Assembly (NCBI GenBank): GCA_005884465.1
Contig: VAZH01000079.1
Span: 1-7,603, forward strand
DNA from: Alphaproteobacteria bacterium
GTDB taxonomy: Bacteria; Pseudomonadota; Alphaproteobacteria; Rhizobiales; Xanthobacteraceae
Direction: 5' to 3'
DNA length: 7,603 bases
This document shows positions 1 through 7,150 of this stretch, one piece after another. The translations under genes were made by a program, and so were the position numbers. Under the pieces are notes generated by a model that had not been told where the DNA came from, made no database searches, and was given only the letters and a program-made list of their open reading frames with translations. How positions within the stretch are numbered: the stretch's first letter is position 1; each line of letters begins with the position of its first letter.

Positions 1-1
1 G

Positions 2-1990
2 GCCGAGCCGACAGAAAAAATCGCCGTCACCTTCCCCGACGGCGCGAAGCGCGAATTCCCCAAAGGCAGCACGGGCCTGGAGATCGCCAAAGGCATCTCG
101 CCGTCGCTGGCCAAGCGCACGGTGGCCATGGCGCTCGATGGGGAACTCACCGATCTCGCCGACCGTATAGAGCATGACGTCAAAATCGAATTCATCGCCC
201 GCGACGACCCGCGCGCGCTGGAACTGATCCGGCACGATGCCGCGCATGTGCTGGCCGAAGCGGTGCAGTCGCTGTGGCCAGGGACGCAGGTGACGATCGG
301 CCCGGTGATCGAGAACGGCTTCTATTACGATTTCTTCCGCAACGAGCCGTTCACGCCGGAAGATTTTGCGGCAATCGAAAAGCGGATGCGTGAGATCGTC
401 GCGCGCGACAAACCCTTCACCAAGGAAATCTGGACGCGCGAACAGGCCAAGCAGGTGTTCGCCGACAACGGCGAGATGTTCAAGGTCGAACTGGTCGACG
501 CCATCCCAGCCGACCAGACGATCAAGATTTACAAGCAGGGCGACTGGTTCGATCTGTGCCGCGGACCTCACATGACGTCCACCGGCAAGATCGGCAATGC
601 GTTCAAGCTGATGAAGGTCGCGGGCGCTTATTGGCGCGGCGACAGCAACAATCCGATGCTGACGCGGATCTACGGCACGGCGTTCGCGAAACAGGAAGAC
701 CTCGACGCCTACCTGAAGCAGATCGAGGAGGCCGAGAAGCGCGATCACCGCAAGCTCGGGCGCGAACTCGACTTGTTTCACTTCCAGGAAGAGGGCCCCG
801 GCGTGGTGTTCTGGCACCCGAAGGGCTGGACCGTCTTCCAGGAACTGATCGCCTATATGCGCCGCCGCCTGGCGGGCGACTACAGCGAGGTCAACGCGCC
901 GCAGATTCTCGACAAGACGCTGTGGGAGACCTCCGGCCATTGGGACTGGTATCGCGAAAACATGTTTGCGGCCCAATCGGCCGGCGACGAGGCCGAGGAC
1001 AGGCGCTGGTTCGTGCTGAAGCCGATGAACTGTCCCGGCCACGTGCAAATCTTCAAGCATGGCCTGAAGAGCTATCGCGACCTGCCGTTACGATTGGCCG
1101 AATTCGGCGTGGTGCATCGCTACGAGCCGTCGGGCGCGATGCATGGATTGATGCGCGTGCGCGGCTTCACCCAGGACGACGCGCATGTGTTCTGCACGGA
1201 AGCCCAGCTCGCCGACGAGTGCCTGAAGATCAACGATCTCATCCTGTCGACCTACGCGGATTTCGGCTTCGAGGGCGATCTCACGGTAAAACTCTCGACC
1301 CGGCCGGACAAGCGCGTCGGCACCGACGAGATGTGGGATCATGCCGAGCGCGTGATGGCGACGGTGCTTTCCGAAATCGAGGCGCAAGGCCATAACCACC
1401 GCATCAAGACCGCGATCAATCCCGGCGAAGGCGCGTTCTACGGACCGAAGTTCGAATATGTGCTGCGCGATGCGATCGGCCGCGACTGGCAATGCGGCAC
1501 CACGCAGGTCGACTTCAACCTGCCGGAAAGATTCGGCGCGTTCTACATCGATGCCGACGGCTCGAAGAAAGTGCCGGTCATGGTCCACCGCGCGATCTGC
1601 GGTTCGATGGAACGTTTTATCGGCATCCTGATCGAACACTATGCGGGCAACTTCCCGCTTTGGCTCGCGCCGATCCAGGCCGTCGTCACCACCATCACCT
1701 CGGAAGGCGACGAATACGCGAAAGTTGTCGCGGCTGCGGCACGGCGCGCCGGCCTGCGCGTCGAACTCGACCTGCGCAACGAGAAGATCAACTACAAGGT
1801 CCGGGAACATTCGCTGGCGAAAATCCAGGCGCTTCTCGTTGTCGGCAAGAAGGAAGCCGAAACGCATTCGGTATCGGTCCGGCGGCTGGGAAGCGATGGA
1901 CAAAAGGTGATGCCGACAGATGAAGCGCTGGCCGCGCTGGTCGATGAAGCGATGCCGCCGGACGTGAAACGGGCGCGCGCGGCGGCTTGA
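2..1990 (+). CDS. thrS: Threonyl-tRNA synthetase, 5' end cut by window edge
   Basis: Class II aminoacyl-tRNA synthetase that charges tRNA-Thr with threonine in the cytosol and edits mischarged Ser-tRNA-Thr. The frame is open from base 2 with no start codon before the N-terminal TGS domain, so a few residues lie outside the window; the GTG at 122 falls inside the TGS domain and is not the start. Counting from base 2 (662 residues present): TGS domain about 5-65; editing domain with HxxxH at His78/His82 and Cys186/His190; catalytic core with MNCPGH, whose Cys344 together with His395 (TQDDAH) and His529 (VMVHRA) match the three zinc ligands of the E. coli enzyme; motif 2 arginine in HRYEPSG; motif 3 ending GSMERFIG; anticodon-binding domain from about 552. 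The length is slightly above E. coli ThrS (642). No key residue is missing. It is followed after 10 bp by a hairpin repeat that may end transcription. Confidence 0.98.
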   Translation, partial: AEPTEKIAVTFPDGAKREFPKGSTGLEIAKGISPSLAKRTVAMALDGELTDLADRIEHDVKIEFIARDDPRALELIRHDAAHVLAEAVQSLWPGTQVTIGPVIENGFYYDFFRNEPFTPEDFAAIEKRMREIVARDKPFTKEIWTREQAKQVFADNGEMFKVELVDAIPADQTIKIYKQGDWFDLCRGPHMTSTGKIGNAFKLMKVAGAYWRGDSNNPMLTRIYGTAFAKQEDLDAYLKQIEEAEKRDHRKLGRELDLFHFQEEGPGVVFWHPKGWTVFQELIAYMRRRLAGDYSEVNAPQILDKTLWETSGHWDWYRENMFAAQSAGDEAEDRRWFVLKPMNCPGHVQIFKHGLKSYRDLPLRLAEFGVVHRYEPSGAMHGLMRVRGFTQDDAHVFCTEAQLADECLKINDLILSTYADFGFEGDLTVKLSTRPDKRVGTDEMWDHAERVMATVLSEIEAQGHNHRIKTAINPGEGAFYGPKFEYVLRDAIGRDWQCGTTQVDFNLPERFGAFYIDADGSKKVPVMVHRAICGSMERFIGILIEHYAGNFPLWLAPIQAVVTTITSEGDEYAKVVAAAARRAGLRVELDLRNEKINYKVREHSLAKIQALLVVGKKEAETHSVSVRRLGSDGQKVMPTDEALAALVDEAMPPDVKRARAAA

Positions 1991-2000
1991 ATCTCTCTGC

Positions 2001-2088
2001 GTCATGGCCGGGCTTGACCCGGCCATCCACGTCTTGCTTGCCGCGACGTCGTGAACACGTGGATGCCCGGCATAAGGCCGGGCATGAC
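2001..2088. repeat. Two-hairpin palindromic intergenic repeat (REP-like)
   Basis: Two 33-bp arms, 2001-2033 and 2056-2088, are inverted copies of each other with 26 of 33 positions identical, separated by 22 bp. Each arm is itself a hairpin with a perfect 9-bp stem and 5-nt loop: ATGGCCGGG (2004-2012) with CCCGGCCAT (2018-2026), and ATGCCCGGC (2063-2071) with GCCGGGCAT (2077-2085). The family resembles the highly repeated intergenic palindromes of Bradyrhizobium and Rhodopseudomonas genomes, whose spurious minus-strand translation contains MAGSSPAMT, as it does here. The first hairpin starts 11 bases after the thrS stop and may stabilise or end the transcript, although no T-run follows it. 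Membership in that family is from memory; the structure is seen directly. Confidence 0.85.
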
Positions 2089-2170
2089 GATGAAATTCGA
2101 CCTCCATAATCAATCTAAATTCACCTCCAACCATCTCGTTACCTGCCTGTCTCCATGGTAGATATTTCCC

Positions 2171-2749
2171 ATGAAAGAATCTGTAGTGCCCGACGCCATC
2201 GAACTCCTGAAACTTCGCCGCTCGGTAAAGCCACGCGAGATGAGCGAGCCGGGCCCCTCGCCTGCCGAACTGGAAACTATTTTGACCATCGGCGCGCGGG
2301 TGCCCGATCACGGCAAGCTGACGCCGTGGCGCTTCATCGTGTTCGAAGGCGACGCCCGCGTTCGCGCCGGCGAGGTCATCGCAAAGGTGTTCGCGCGAAA
2401 AAATCCGCAGGCCACGGCAGCCGACATCGATGTCGAGAAACACCGGCTTACCGACGCCCCGCTGGTGATTGGCGTGGTCAGTTTTACAAAACCGCATCCC
2501 AAGGTGCCGCCGTGGGAGCAGGAACTATCCGCAGGCGCCAGCGCGATGAACATGGTCACCGCGGCCACCGCACTCGGCTACGGTGCGTGCTGGCTGACCG
2601 GCTGGTTCGCGTTCGATCGCGACGTGCTCGATGGATTGGGATTGAAGGCCGACGAAAAGCTCGCCGGATTTATTCACATCGGCACACAAACGAAGCCCAA
2701 TGAAGATCGCCCGCGCCCGGCGCTTTCGGATATCGTGACACGGTTTTAG
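2171..2749 (+). CDS. YdjA-type nitroreductase family protein (192 aa)
   Basis: Small FMN-dependent oxidoreductase of the nitroreductase fold, closest in pattern to E. coli YdjA (183 aa). Members form homodimers with one FMN per interface and use NAD(P)H; the physiological substrate of this subgroup is not known. Visible marks: RRS at 16-18 (FMN phosphate contact region), PDHGKLTPWRF at 45-55, VPPWEQELSAG at 112-122 (near-identical to YdjA VPRWEQEMSAG), AATALGYGACWLTGW at 131-145, GFIHIGT at 166-172 and a terminal PRP at 181-183. The ATG at 2171 places the RRS motif where the family has it; the preceding bases have no good Shine-Dalgarno sequence, so expression may be weak or the start atypical. 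It lies 180 bp after thrS, beyond the repeat, so co-transcription is doubtful. Its stop is 3 bp from that of the convergent exported-protein gene. Confidence 0.93.
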   Translation: MKESVVPDAIELLKLRRSVKPREMSEPGPSPAELETILTIGARVPDHGKLTPWRFIVFEGDARVRAGEVIAKVFARKNPQATAADIDVEKHRLTDAPLVIGVVSFTKPHPKVPPWEQELSAGASAMNMVTAATALGYGACWLTGWFAFDRDVLDGLGLKADEKLAGFIHIGTQTKPNEDRPRPALSDIVTRF

Positions 2750-2752
2750 AAA

Positions 2753-3802
2753 TCAGCGTGCAACGACCTCGACTTCGCCATCGACGCCGTTGACGACGTT
2801 GAAGGGACGCTCGTACACCTTGCCCTCGTTCTTGGCGATGGCGCGATATTCGCCTTCGGACAGCACCACACGAGGAAATGCGCCGATCGATTCCTTGATG
2901 ACGTCGCCGCCCGGCGTAATCACCGACCATGCGGTGTTCGCCAATGCTTCGCCGCCCTTGTCGCTGACCAGCTTCAGCGTGATGACCGCGGCGCGATGGG
3001 TGATGATCACGTCGGTCAGCTTGCTGGCCTGCACGCGGATATCCGAACGCACCACCGAATTGGCGTCGCCGTAGTTGGAAATGATATAATAGGTCCCCTC
3101 CGGCACCAGCACGACGTCGCCGGCGGCGACGTTCGGCACCAGCGCGGCGCGCTCGCCAACCTCAAACTGGCTGCCCTTGTAGATCGCGAACGAAATCTGG
3201 TTTTGCGGGATCTTGCTGGCGCCGACCCGGCCTTCGATGCGCAGGCCTCCGGCCGGAAGCAGGAAGGATTGGCGGTCGGTCTCGGATTTCAGCGTCACCG
3301 CGCGCACCGCGCTGACCAGTCCGAGGGCGACATGGACGACGTAGCTCCCCGGCGGCAGCACGATGTTGGGCGTCGCGCCGCGCTCCTCGCGGACCAATTT
3401 GAACGTGCCGGTTTCGTCCGGCCGGTCCGAAAAAACCCGCCACACCAATCCGTTGGTGATGACCGGCAGGTCCTTGCCGTACCGTGCGGTGAGCGACAGC
3501 ACGGCCTGCCCGGGGGTCGACGCGCCCGGCGGCGCGACTACCGGCGGCACGGCGGCGACGGAAGGCTGCGTCAATGGCGCGGGCAGGCTGGGAATCGAGG
3601 CCGGACCGGAGGGCGGGGCCAGGCTGATCGCGCTGCCGGGGTCCGGGACCGAGGCCGGAGGCACCGGCGGCGGATGATCGGTGAACATTTGGGCCGAAAC
3701 GGAGGTTGAAATCGCGAAAACAAGTATTGCCGCGAGCACAAAGGCTGGCAGCACGCGCTCGCCCCGCCCGGATCGATCGATGCCGTTGCCCCCGAAAGTC
3801 AT
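2753..3802 (-). CDS. Exported protein with Pro-rich linker and three ~86-residue repeats
   Basis: I do not recognise a named family. Of 349 residues, 17-37 form a signal peptide (hydrophobic stretch after Arg, ending SVSA before Gln38), so it is probably secreted or periplasmic; no further membrane segment is seen. Residues 43-97 are rich in Pro, Ala and Ser and look like an unstructured linker or wall-spanning tether. The rest divides into three divergent repeats starting near 101, 187 and 273. Each has a beta-rich start, an aromatic residue (Trp121, Phe205, Trp292) and then a hydrophobic-x-x-x-G-x-Tyr turn: VLPPGSY (148-154), VLVPEGTY (231-238), VVLSEGEY (312-319). This pattern recalls Ig-like or carboxypeptidase-regulatory-like beta sandwiches, but that fold is inference. 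The ATG at 3802 has a short AGG about 6 bases upstream. It is transcribed divergently from the patatin gene and has 3 bp between its stop and the nitroreductase stop. Confidence 0.88.
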   Translation of the reverse strand: MTFGGNGIDRSGRGERVLPAFVLAAILVFAISTSVSAQMFTDHPPPVPPASVPDPGSAISLAPPSGPASIPSLPAPLTQPSVAAVPPVVAPPGASTPGQAVLSLTARYGKDLPVITNGLVWRVFSDRPDETGTFKLVREERGATPNIVLPPGSYVVHVALGLVSAVRAVTLKSETDRQSFLLPAGGLRIEGRVGASKIPQNQISFAIYKGSQFEVGERAALVPNVAAGDVVLVPEGTYYIISNYGDANSVVRSDIRVQASKLTDVIITHRAAVITLKLVSDKGGEALANTAWSVITPGGDVIKESIGAFPRVVLSEGEYRAIAKNEGKVYERPFNVVNGVDGEVEVVAR

Positions 3803-3987
3803 GGCGCCTGCTTTTCACTCAAAACGCGGCAAATTCAAGCCTCAGGCTCCCGCAAGATGGCGGTCGGCGGAACCGGCAGGAAGCCCGAATGTTACTCCCG
3901 AGGTCGCGGTCCAGTCACAATCCCCGCTTAGCCCCATCCCTACCGCGGCATAAACCATGCTTGTGGTACATTCTGGCGGGGCCAAGC

Positions 3988-4017
3988 GGTAGCGCATAGT
4001 CTTGCGCTACCAGGAGA
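3988..4017 (+). promoter_or_regulatory. 9-bp stem-loop abutting the patatin-gene ribosome binding site
   Basis: GGTAGCGCA (3988-3996) and TGCGCTACC (4003-4011) form a perfect 9-bp inverted repeat with a 6-nt loop. It is followed without a gap by AGGAGA (4012-4017), a strong Shine-Dalgarno sequence 6 nt before the GTG start at 4024; this spacing decides the start. It could be an operator on DNA or a leader hairpin that limits ribosome access. The rest of the divergent region 3803-3987 holds no gene and no promoter that I can place with confidence for either neighbour. Confidence 0.6.
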
Positions 4018-4023
4018 TATCAG

Positions 4024-5073
4024 GTGCTGGATATTTTGATCGGACGCGGCCAAAACGGCTCAAACGGCCGCGACAAGGTGGGGCTCGGCAGCATCAGGCG
4101 GCCGGTAATCGGGCTGGCGCTCGGCGGCGGCGCCGCGCGCGGACTTGCCCATATCGGCATCGTCCGGACGTTGATTGCCCATGGCATCGTCCCCAACGTC
4201 GTGGTCGGCACCTCGATCGGCGCCGTGGTTGGCGGCGCCTACGCGACGGGGCAGCTCGATACGCTCGAAGAATGGGCGCGCAAACTGCAGCCGCGAAATC
4301 TTCTGGGCTATCTCGATATCCGTCTCAACGGCTCAGGCCTGATTGGCGGCGACAAGCTTGCGGCGCAGCTGGAGGCCGCCATCGGCCCGATCCTGATCGA
4401 GGACCTGCCAATGAAGTTTGCCACCGTGGCCACCGAAGTCCGGACCGGCCACGAGATCTGGCTGACCCATGGCCGCATGGTCGACGCGATGCGCGCATCC
4501 TATGCGCTGCCCGGGATATTTTCGCCGGTGCTGGTGGGCGACCGCTGGCTGGTCGACGGTGCGCTGGTCAATCCGGTGCCGGTATCGGCAGCGCGCGCGT
4601 TCGGCGCGGAAATCGTCATCGCCGCCAATCTCTCGAGCGACATATTTGCGCATAGCACGACGATCTATTCGCACGGTCCGGCTGCCGAGGTGACGGTGGC
4701 GGTCGCGCCGGAGACCATGATCGAGGCGGCGGCGCCGAAGCGCGGCTTCGGCAGGTTGTTCTCTGCCGAGCGCACCATGAAGCGCGAATTCTTCGGCAGC
4801 GCCGGACGGCCCGGCATCTCCTCGGTCATGGTCGATGCCTTCAACATCATGCAGGACCGCATCACCCGTGCCCGCCTCGCCGGCGATCCGCCCGATTTGT
4901 TGATCTCGCCCCGCGTCGGTGAAATCGGCTGGTTTGATTTCCACCGCGCCGACGATCTGATCGCGCATGGCACACGCGCCGCCGAGCGCGCGATCGACTC
5001 CATTCAGGAAGCGATCCACATTCTCGCGCCGGCTACGAGCGGGCCGGCCGCGGCAATCGAGAAGATGCCCTGA
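4024..5073 (+). CDS. Patatin-like phospholipase (RssA/NTE-type serine hydrolase)
   Basis: Patatin-fold acyl hydrolase of 349 residues with a Ser-Asp dyad, of the bacterial RssA/YlbK/NTE type; such enzymes usually cleave phospholipid or lysophospholipid acyl esters, and the actual substrate here is unknown. Visible motifs: glycine-rich oxyanion loop LGGGAARG at 33-40 followed by LAHIG; nucleophile elbow GTSIG at 62-66 (Ser64); DGA at 178-180 (Asp178), where most members have DGG or DGA; and NPVPVSAAR after it. There is no signal peptide, so it is likely cytosolic or membrane-peripheral. The section after about 210, with a charged stretch and AFNIMQDRITRARL at 272-285, matches the usual C-terminal helices of the family. 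The GTG start is chosen because AGGAGA lies 6 nt upstream. It runs convergently with the CBS gene, 19 bp between stops, and has its own promoter region upstream. Confidence 0.94.
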   Translation: MLDILIGRGQNGSNGRDKVGLGSIRRPVIGLALGGGAARGLAHIGIVRTLIAHGIVPNVVVGTSIGAVVGGAYATGQLDTLEEWARKLQPRNLLGYLDIRLNGSGLIGGDKLAAQLEAAIGPILIEDLPMKFATVATEVRTGHEIWLTHGRMVDAMRASYALPGIFSPVLVGDRWLVDGALVNPVPVSAARAFGAEIVIAANLSSDIFAHSTTIYSHGPAAEVTVAVAPETMIEAAAPKRGFGRLFSAERTMKREFFGSAGRPGISSVMVDAFNIMQDRITRARLAGDPPDLLISPRVGEIGWFDFHRADDLIAHGTRAAERAIDSIQEAIHILAPATSGPAAAIEKMP

Positions 5074-5092
5074 TATCCCTTCGGCCTTGAGA

Positions 5093-5521
5093 TCAGGCGG
5101 TCTTGATATACTCGCGCAGCGCTTCCTGTTCGGCCTCGTATTCCCCGACCCGCCATTTGACGATGTCGCCGATCGATATCAGGCCGACAACCCGGTCGTC
5201 CTCGACCACCGGCAGATGCCTGAATTTGCCCGAGGTCATCGTTTCCATGATCGCGGCGACGGTGTCGGCTTGCTTGCAGCTGACGACCTTGCGCGTCATT
5301 ACCGCGCTGATCGGTTCGTCGAGTACGGGCGCACCGCGTTCGCCGAGCGCGCGCACGATGTCCCGCTCCGACAGGATGCCTTCGATACGGCCTTGGCTCA
5401 TCACCAGCACGGCGCCGATCTTCCGCTCCGCCAGAGTCTTGATCGCGGCCGAAAGCCTGGCGTCTGGCTCGACGCTCTCGATCTGATGGCCCTTGGTATC
5501 GAGAATTGCACGTACCGTCAT
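5093..5521 (-). CDS. Stand-alone CBS-domain pair protein (142 aa)
   Basis: A single Bateman module: CBS1 about residues 10-62 and CBS2 about 74-126, with the repeated core GILSERDIVRA (48-58) and GLISIGDIVK (113-122), where the conserved Asp usually contacts the ribose of a bound nucleotide. A charged C-terminal helix (WRVGEYEAEQEALREY, 123-138) is typical of this short class. Such proteins bind adenosyl compounds (AMP, ATP, NADH or SAM in different members) and act as energy or redox sensors, with no catalytic domain of their own; the ligand and partner here cannot be read from sequence. The ATG start has AGGGAGA (5527-5533 on the opposite strand) 5 nt upstream. It is transcribed alone from a plausible promoter at 5561-5588, converges on the patatin gene, and lies 192 bp downstream of the rhomboid gene on the same strand. 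Confidence 0.94.
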   Translation of the reverse strand: MTVRAILDTKGHQIESVEPDARLSAAIKTLAERKIGAVLVMSQGRIEGILSERDIVRALGERGAPVLDEPISAVMTRKVVSCKQADTVAAIMETMTSGKFRHLPVVEDDRVVGLISIGDIVKWRVGEYEAEQEALREYIKTA

Positions 5522-5538
5522 TGTCGTCTCCCTGAGCC

Positions 5539-5588
5539 GATCGCGCCTTGACCGAGCGCGATCTTATTCCCTTTGAGTCTTCAATCAA
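5539..5588 (-). promoter_or_regulatory. Sigma-70-like promoter with overlapping inverted repeat, CBS gene
   Basis: On the minus strand, TTGATT (5588-5583) and TAAGAT (5566-5561) are separated by 16 bp and match the vegetative consensus at 4 of 6 positions each. A perfect 8-bp inverted repeat, GATCGCGC (5539-5546) and GCGCGATC (5556-5563), overlaps the end of the -10 box and the expected transcription start. It ends 6 bp before the ribosome binding site. The position suits a repressor operator; it could instead be a leader hairpin. Both readings are inference from sequence alone. Confidence 0.45.
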
Positions 5589-5713
5589 CAGTTCAGCGCC
5601 GGTTTCGTTGCAGGCGCATTCGCAAGCGCTGACATCAAGCACGTTTAGGGGCTTATGCCTGCCTCGTAACGTGACCGATGATGGATGAAATCGCGTTGCC
5701 CCGCAAGCCGCGA

Positions 5714-6538
5714 TCAGTTGCTATTCGATACGTCGCGGGATGACGCATCCGCAGCATTCGTCGCAGCGCGCGGGACCGGATCGAACAGCGAAAACAGCAC
5801 CAGACCGGCGAAAAAACCGCCGATATGGGCCTGCCAGGCGACGCTGGCGCCGTCGGCGCCGATTGCGATCGATCCGAGGCCGAAGATGATGTTGACGCCG
5901 AACCAGACCGCGAGAAAACCCAGTACCCGCGGGTTACGCAACGCGCGCGTCAGCGACAGCGCCGGCACGCGCGCGGCGGCGTCCGCATCGCCGCGGCTGA
6001 ACGAAAGGAAGCTGCCCTGCACGAAGGCAAACCGGATCGCGGCCGCCATCGTGCCGGACACCGACGCCGATGCGCCGATCATCGGCGCCACTGCGTGCTC
6101 ATGGGTGATGAGATGCGCCAGCGCGCCGGCGGCGGCAGTGACCGCCATGAATACGAAAAACCTGGTCGCGCCGAACCGGCGCGCCAGCGCGCTGCCGAAC
6201 GGCAACAGCCACAGCATGTTGAAACCGACATGGCTGAGATTGGCGTGCAGCAGCGAATAGGTCACAAAGGTCCAGACCTTGGCGCCAGCGCCGCCGGGAA
6301 AATTGATCGCCAGCAGCGTCGAATCGTAGCGCTTCGGAATGAATCCGAACGCGTCAACGGTCCAATTTTCCAGTTCCGGCGGCAGCAGCACGCGAAGATG
6401 GATGACCGCAAGCAGCAGGACATAGGCGGTTAGCGCCCCGGGCAGCGTCAGGATCGGTTCGCGCGGGGCGTCCTGCCGGGTGTCCGGAGGCAATTCTGGC
6501 GGGGATTCCAAGGGCTCAAGACCTAAAGGGCGGTTCAC
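5714..6538 (-). CDS. Rhomboid-family intramembrane serine protease (274 aa)
   Basis: Inner-membrane protease that cuts substrate helices within or near the bilayer using a Ser-His dyad. A proline-rich cytosolic N-terminus (1-28) precedes six predicted membrane helices, near 32-52, 88-117, 126-145, 152-174, 204-222 and 233-252. Catalytic marks: [10 protein letters not shown] with His103 and Asn107 in the HxxxN oxyanion position of helix 2, GAS at 155-157 with Ser157 as nucleophile, and AHIGG at 237-241 with His238 as base. In place of the usual GxSG the sequence reads G-A-S-A, with a second GSG-like turn (VSG, 160-162) just after. The 274-residue length fits the six-helix bacterial class. The start is a GTG at 6538 with no strong Shine-Dalgarno sequence, so the N-terminus is less certain than the core. 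Substrate and adaptor are unknown; nothing adjacent suggests one. Confidence 0.93.
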   Translation of the reverse strand: MNRPLGLEPLESPPELPPDTRQDAPREPILTLPGALTAYVLLLAVIHLRVLLPPELENWTVDAFGFIPKRYDSTLLAINFPGGAGAKVWTFVTYSLLHANLSHVGFNMLWLLPFGSALARRFGATRFFVFMAVTAAAGALAHLITHEHAVAPMIGASASVSGTMAAAIRFAFVQGSFLSFSRGDADAAARVPALSLTRALRNPRVLGFLAVWFGVNIIFGLGSIAIGADGASVAWQAHIGGFFAGLVLFSLFDPVPRAATNAADASSRDVSNSN

Positions 6539-6654
6539 GCGCGCGATTGCGCCCCAATAGGCGGCTTAGCCGTGCGGCGCAAGTACAGCATCGAGGCGTG
6601 CAGCTAAAAGTGACGTTGGGCCGGCAGCCGGCTGGCCCTTGCAACAGCTCCCGG
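6539..6654. other. Spacer between rhomboid start and hpnN remnant; no gene seen
   Basis: This spacer should carry the promoter of the rhomboid gene (minus strand), but I find no convincing -35/-10 pair. A 10-bp palindrome, CAGCCGGCTG, lies within a GC-rich patch near 6625-6635. An open frame runs from an ATG at 6547 into the hpnN remnant, but its first 36 or so residues have no recognisable features and no ribosome binding site. Confidence 0.5.
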
Positions 6655-6956
6655 CTGCTCGGCGTCGGCGTCGCGTTCAAGATCTATTATATCATGGCGT
6701 GGCGTGCCGGAAAAACCGGCTCGCTGCAATCGAGCCTCACCAGGGCGGTGATCTTCAGCGCCATCACCACCGCGGTTGCTTCCGGAAGCATGTGGGCGTC
6801 GAGCTATCCGGGCATGCCGAACATGGGCAAGCTGATGGCGCTGGCGCTGGTCTGTACGATGGCTGCACGGTGCTGTTCCAGCCGGTCCTGACGGGCCGAC
6901 CGCGGCAGCTGAGTGTTCCTTCGGAGCGGCCGAATTTACGCGAAGCCGCCGAGTAG
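6655..6956 (+). pseudogene. hpnN: C-terminal remnant of hopanoid-associated RND transporter HpnN, frameshifted
   Basis: From 6655 the frame reads [20 protein letters not shown] and then [34 protein letters not shown] and VCTMA, which I recognise as the last membrane helices of HpnN, the RND-type protein that moves hopanoids to the outer membrane. Near 6862-6867 the reading shifts: the frame carrying the homology hits a stop at 6889-6891, while the frame at 6867 continues [14 protein letters not shown] to a stop at 6954-6956, restoring the expected C-terminal tail. One missing base explains this. The whole upstream part of the roughly 850-residue protein is absent; the sequence before 6655 shows no clear match in any frame. 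It is therefore a relic, not a gene, unless the window is misassembled. The intact copy would be expected elsewhere in the genome, near other hpn genes. Confidence 0.82.
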
Positions 6957-6987
6957 CGCGCGGACGCCGGCGGTCCCTACCGCATAG

Positions 6988-7002
6988 TTAACTTAACCTT
7001 AA
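6988..7002 (+). promoter_or_regulatory. CtrA-like box TTAA-N7-TTAA upstream of PAS gene
   Basis: TTAA at 6988-6991 and TTAA at 6999-7002 are separated by exactly 7 bases, the full consensus for CtrA, the cell-cycle master regulator of alphaproteobacteria. The N7 itself contains another TTAA, so TTAAC occurs three times (6988, 6993, 6999). This AT-rich patch stands out in GC-rich surroundings. It lies about 150 bp before the ATG of the PAS_5 gene, far enough for a long leader or an upstream activator site. Binding is inference. Confidence 0.5.
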
Positions 7003-7103
7003 CGGCGTAAATCCTCCGCCCGGGGGCTCGAAAACACGCCCACGGCATGGACGCTGCAAAGCCTGTCTTGCAAAACAAACCGGGAATGCGGGTGCGCGAA
7101 AGC

Positions 7104-7119
7104 GGGACAGATCTGTCCC
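7104..7119. promoter_or_regulatory. Perfect 16-bp palindrome before the PAS gene
   Basis: GGGACAGATCTGTCCC is fully self-complementary without a spacer, centred 39 bp before the ATG at 7151 and ending 15 bp before GGAGG at 7135-7139. The compact symmetry suits an operator for a dimeric regulator; as RNA it would form a poor hairpin because there is no loop. The regulator is not known to me. Confidence 0.45.
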
Positions 7120-7150
7120 ACTTAGCCAGTCCGCGGAGGCAAGTAGAGTC

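Noticed and set aside
122..124. GTG at 122 as the thrS start
   Set aside because: The same frame is open and homologous back to base 2, covering the first part of the TGS domain, so the true start lies left of the window.
1088..2497. Long minus-strand open frame of 469 codons across thrS and the nitroreductase
   Set aside because: It is antisense to two well-supported genes, crosses the palindromic repeat (which gives the known spurious MAGSSPAMT stretch), and has no recognisable domain. GC-rich DNA produces such frames.
2155..2703. Plus-strand frame of 182 codons overlapping the nitroreductase
   Set aside because: It is an arginine-rich out-of-frame reading of the nitroreductase gene with no family match.
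5004..5642. Minus-strand frame of 212 codons over the CBS gene
   Set aside because: It is a shifted reading of the CBS gene and has low-complexity Arg/Gly-rich composition; the CBS frame has a clear ribosome site and domain.
4024..6538. Patatin, CBS and rhomboid genes as one functional system
   Set aside because: The patatin gene is on the opposite strand to the other two, the CBS gene has its own promoter, and I know of no shared pathway, so proximity is the only link.
6547..6891. A 114-residue intact membrane protein gene
   Set aside because: Only the HpnN-like part is protein-like, it is cut off by a frameshift, the first 36 or so residues look random, and no ribosome binding site precedes the ATG.
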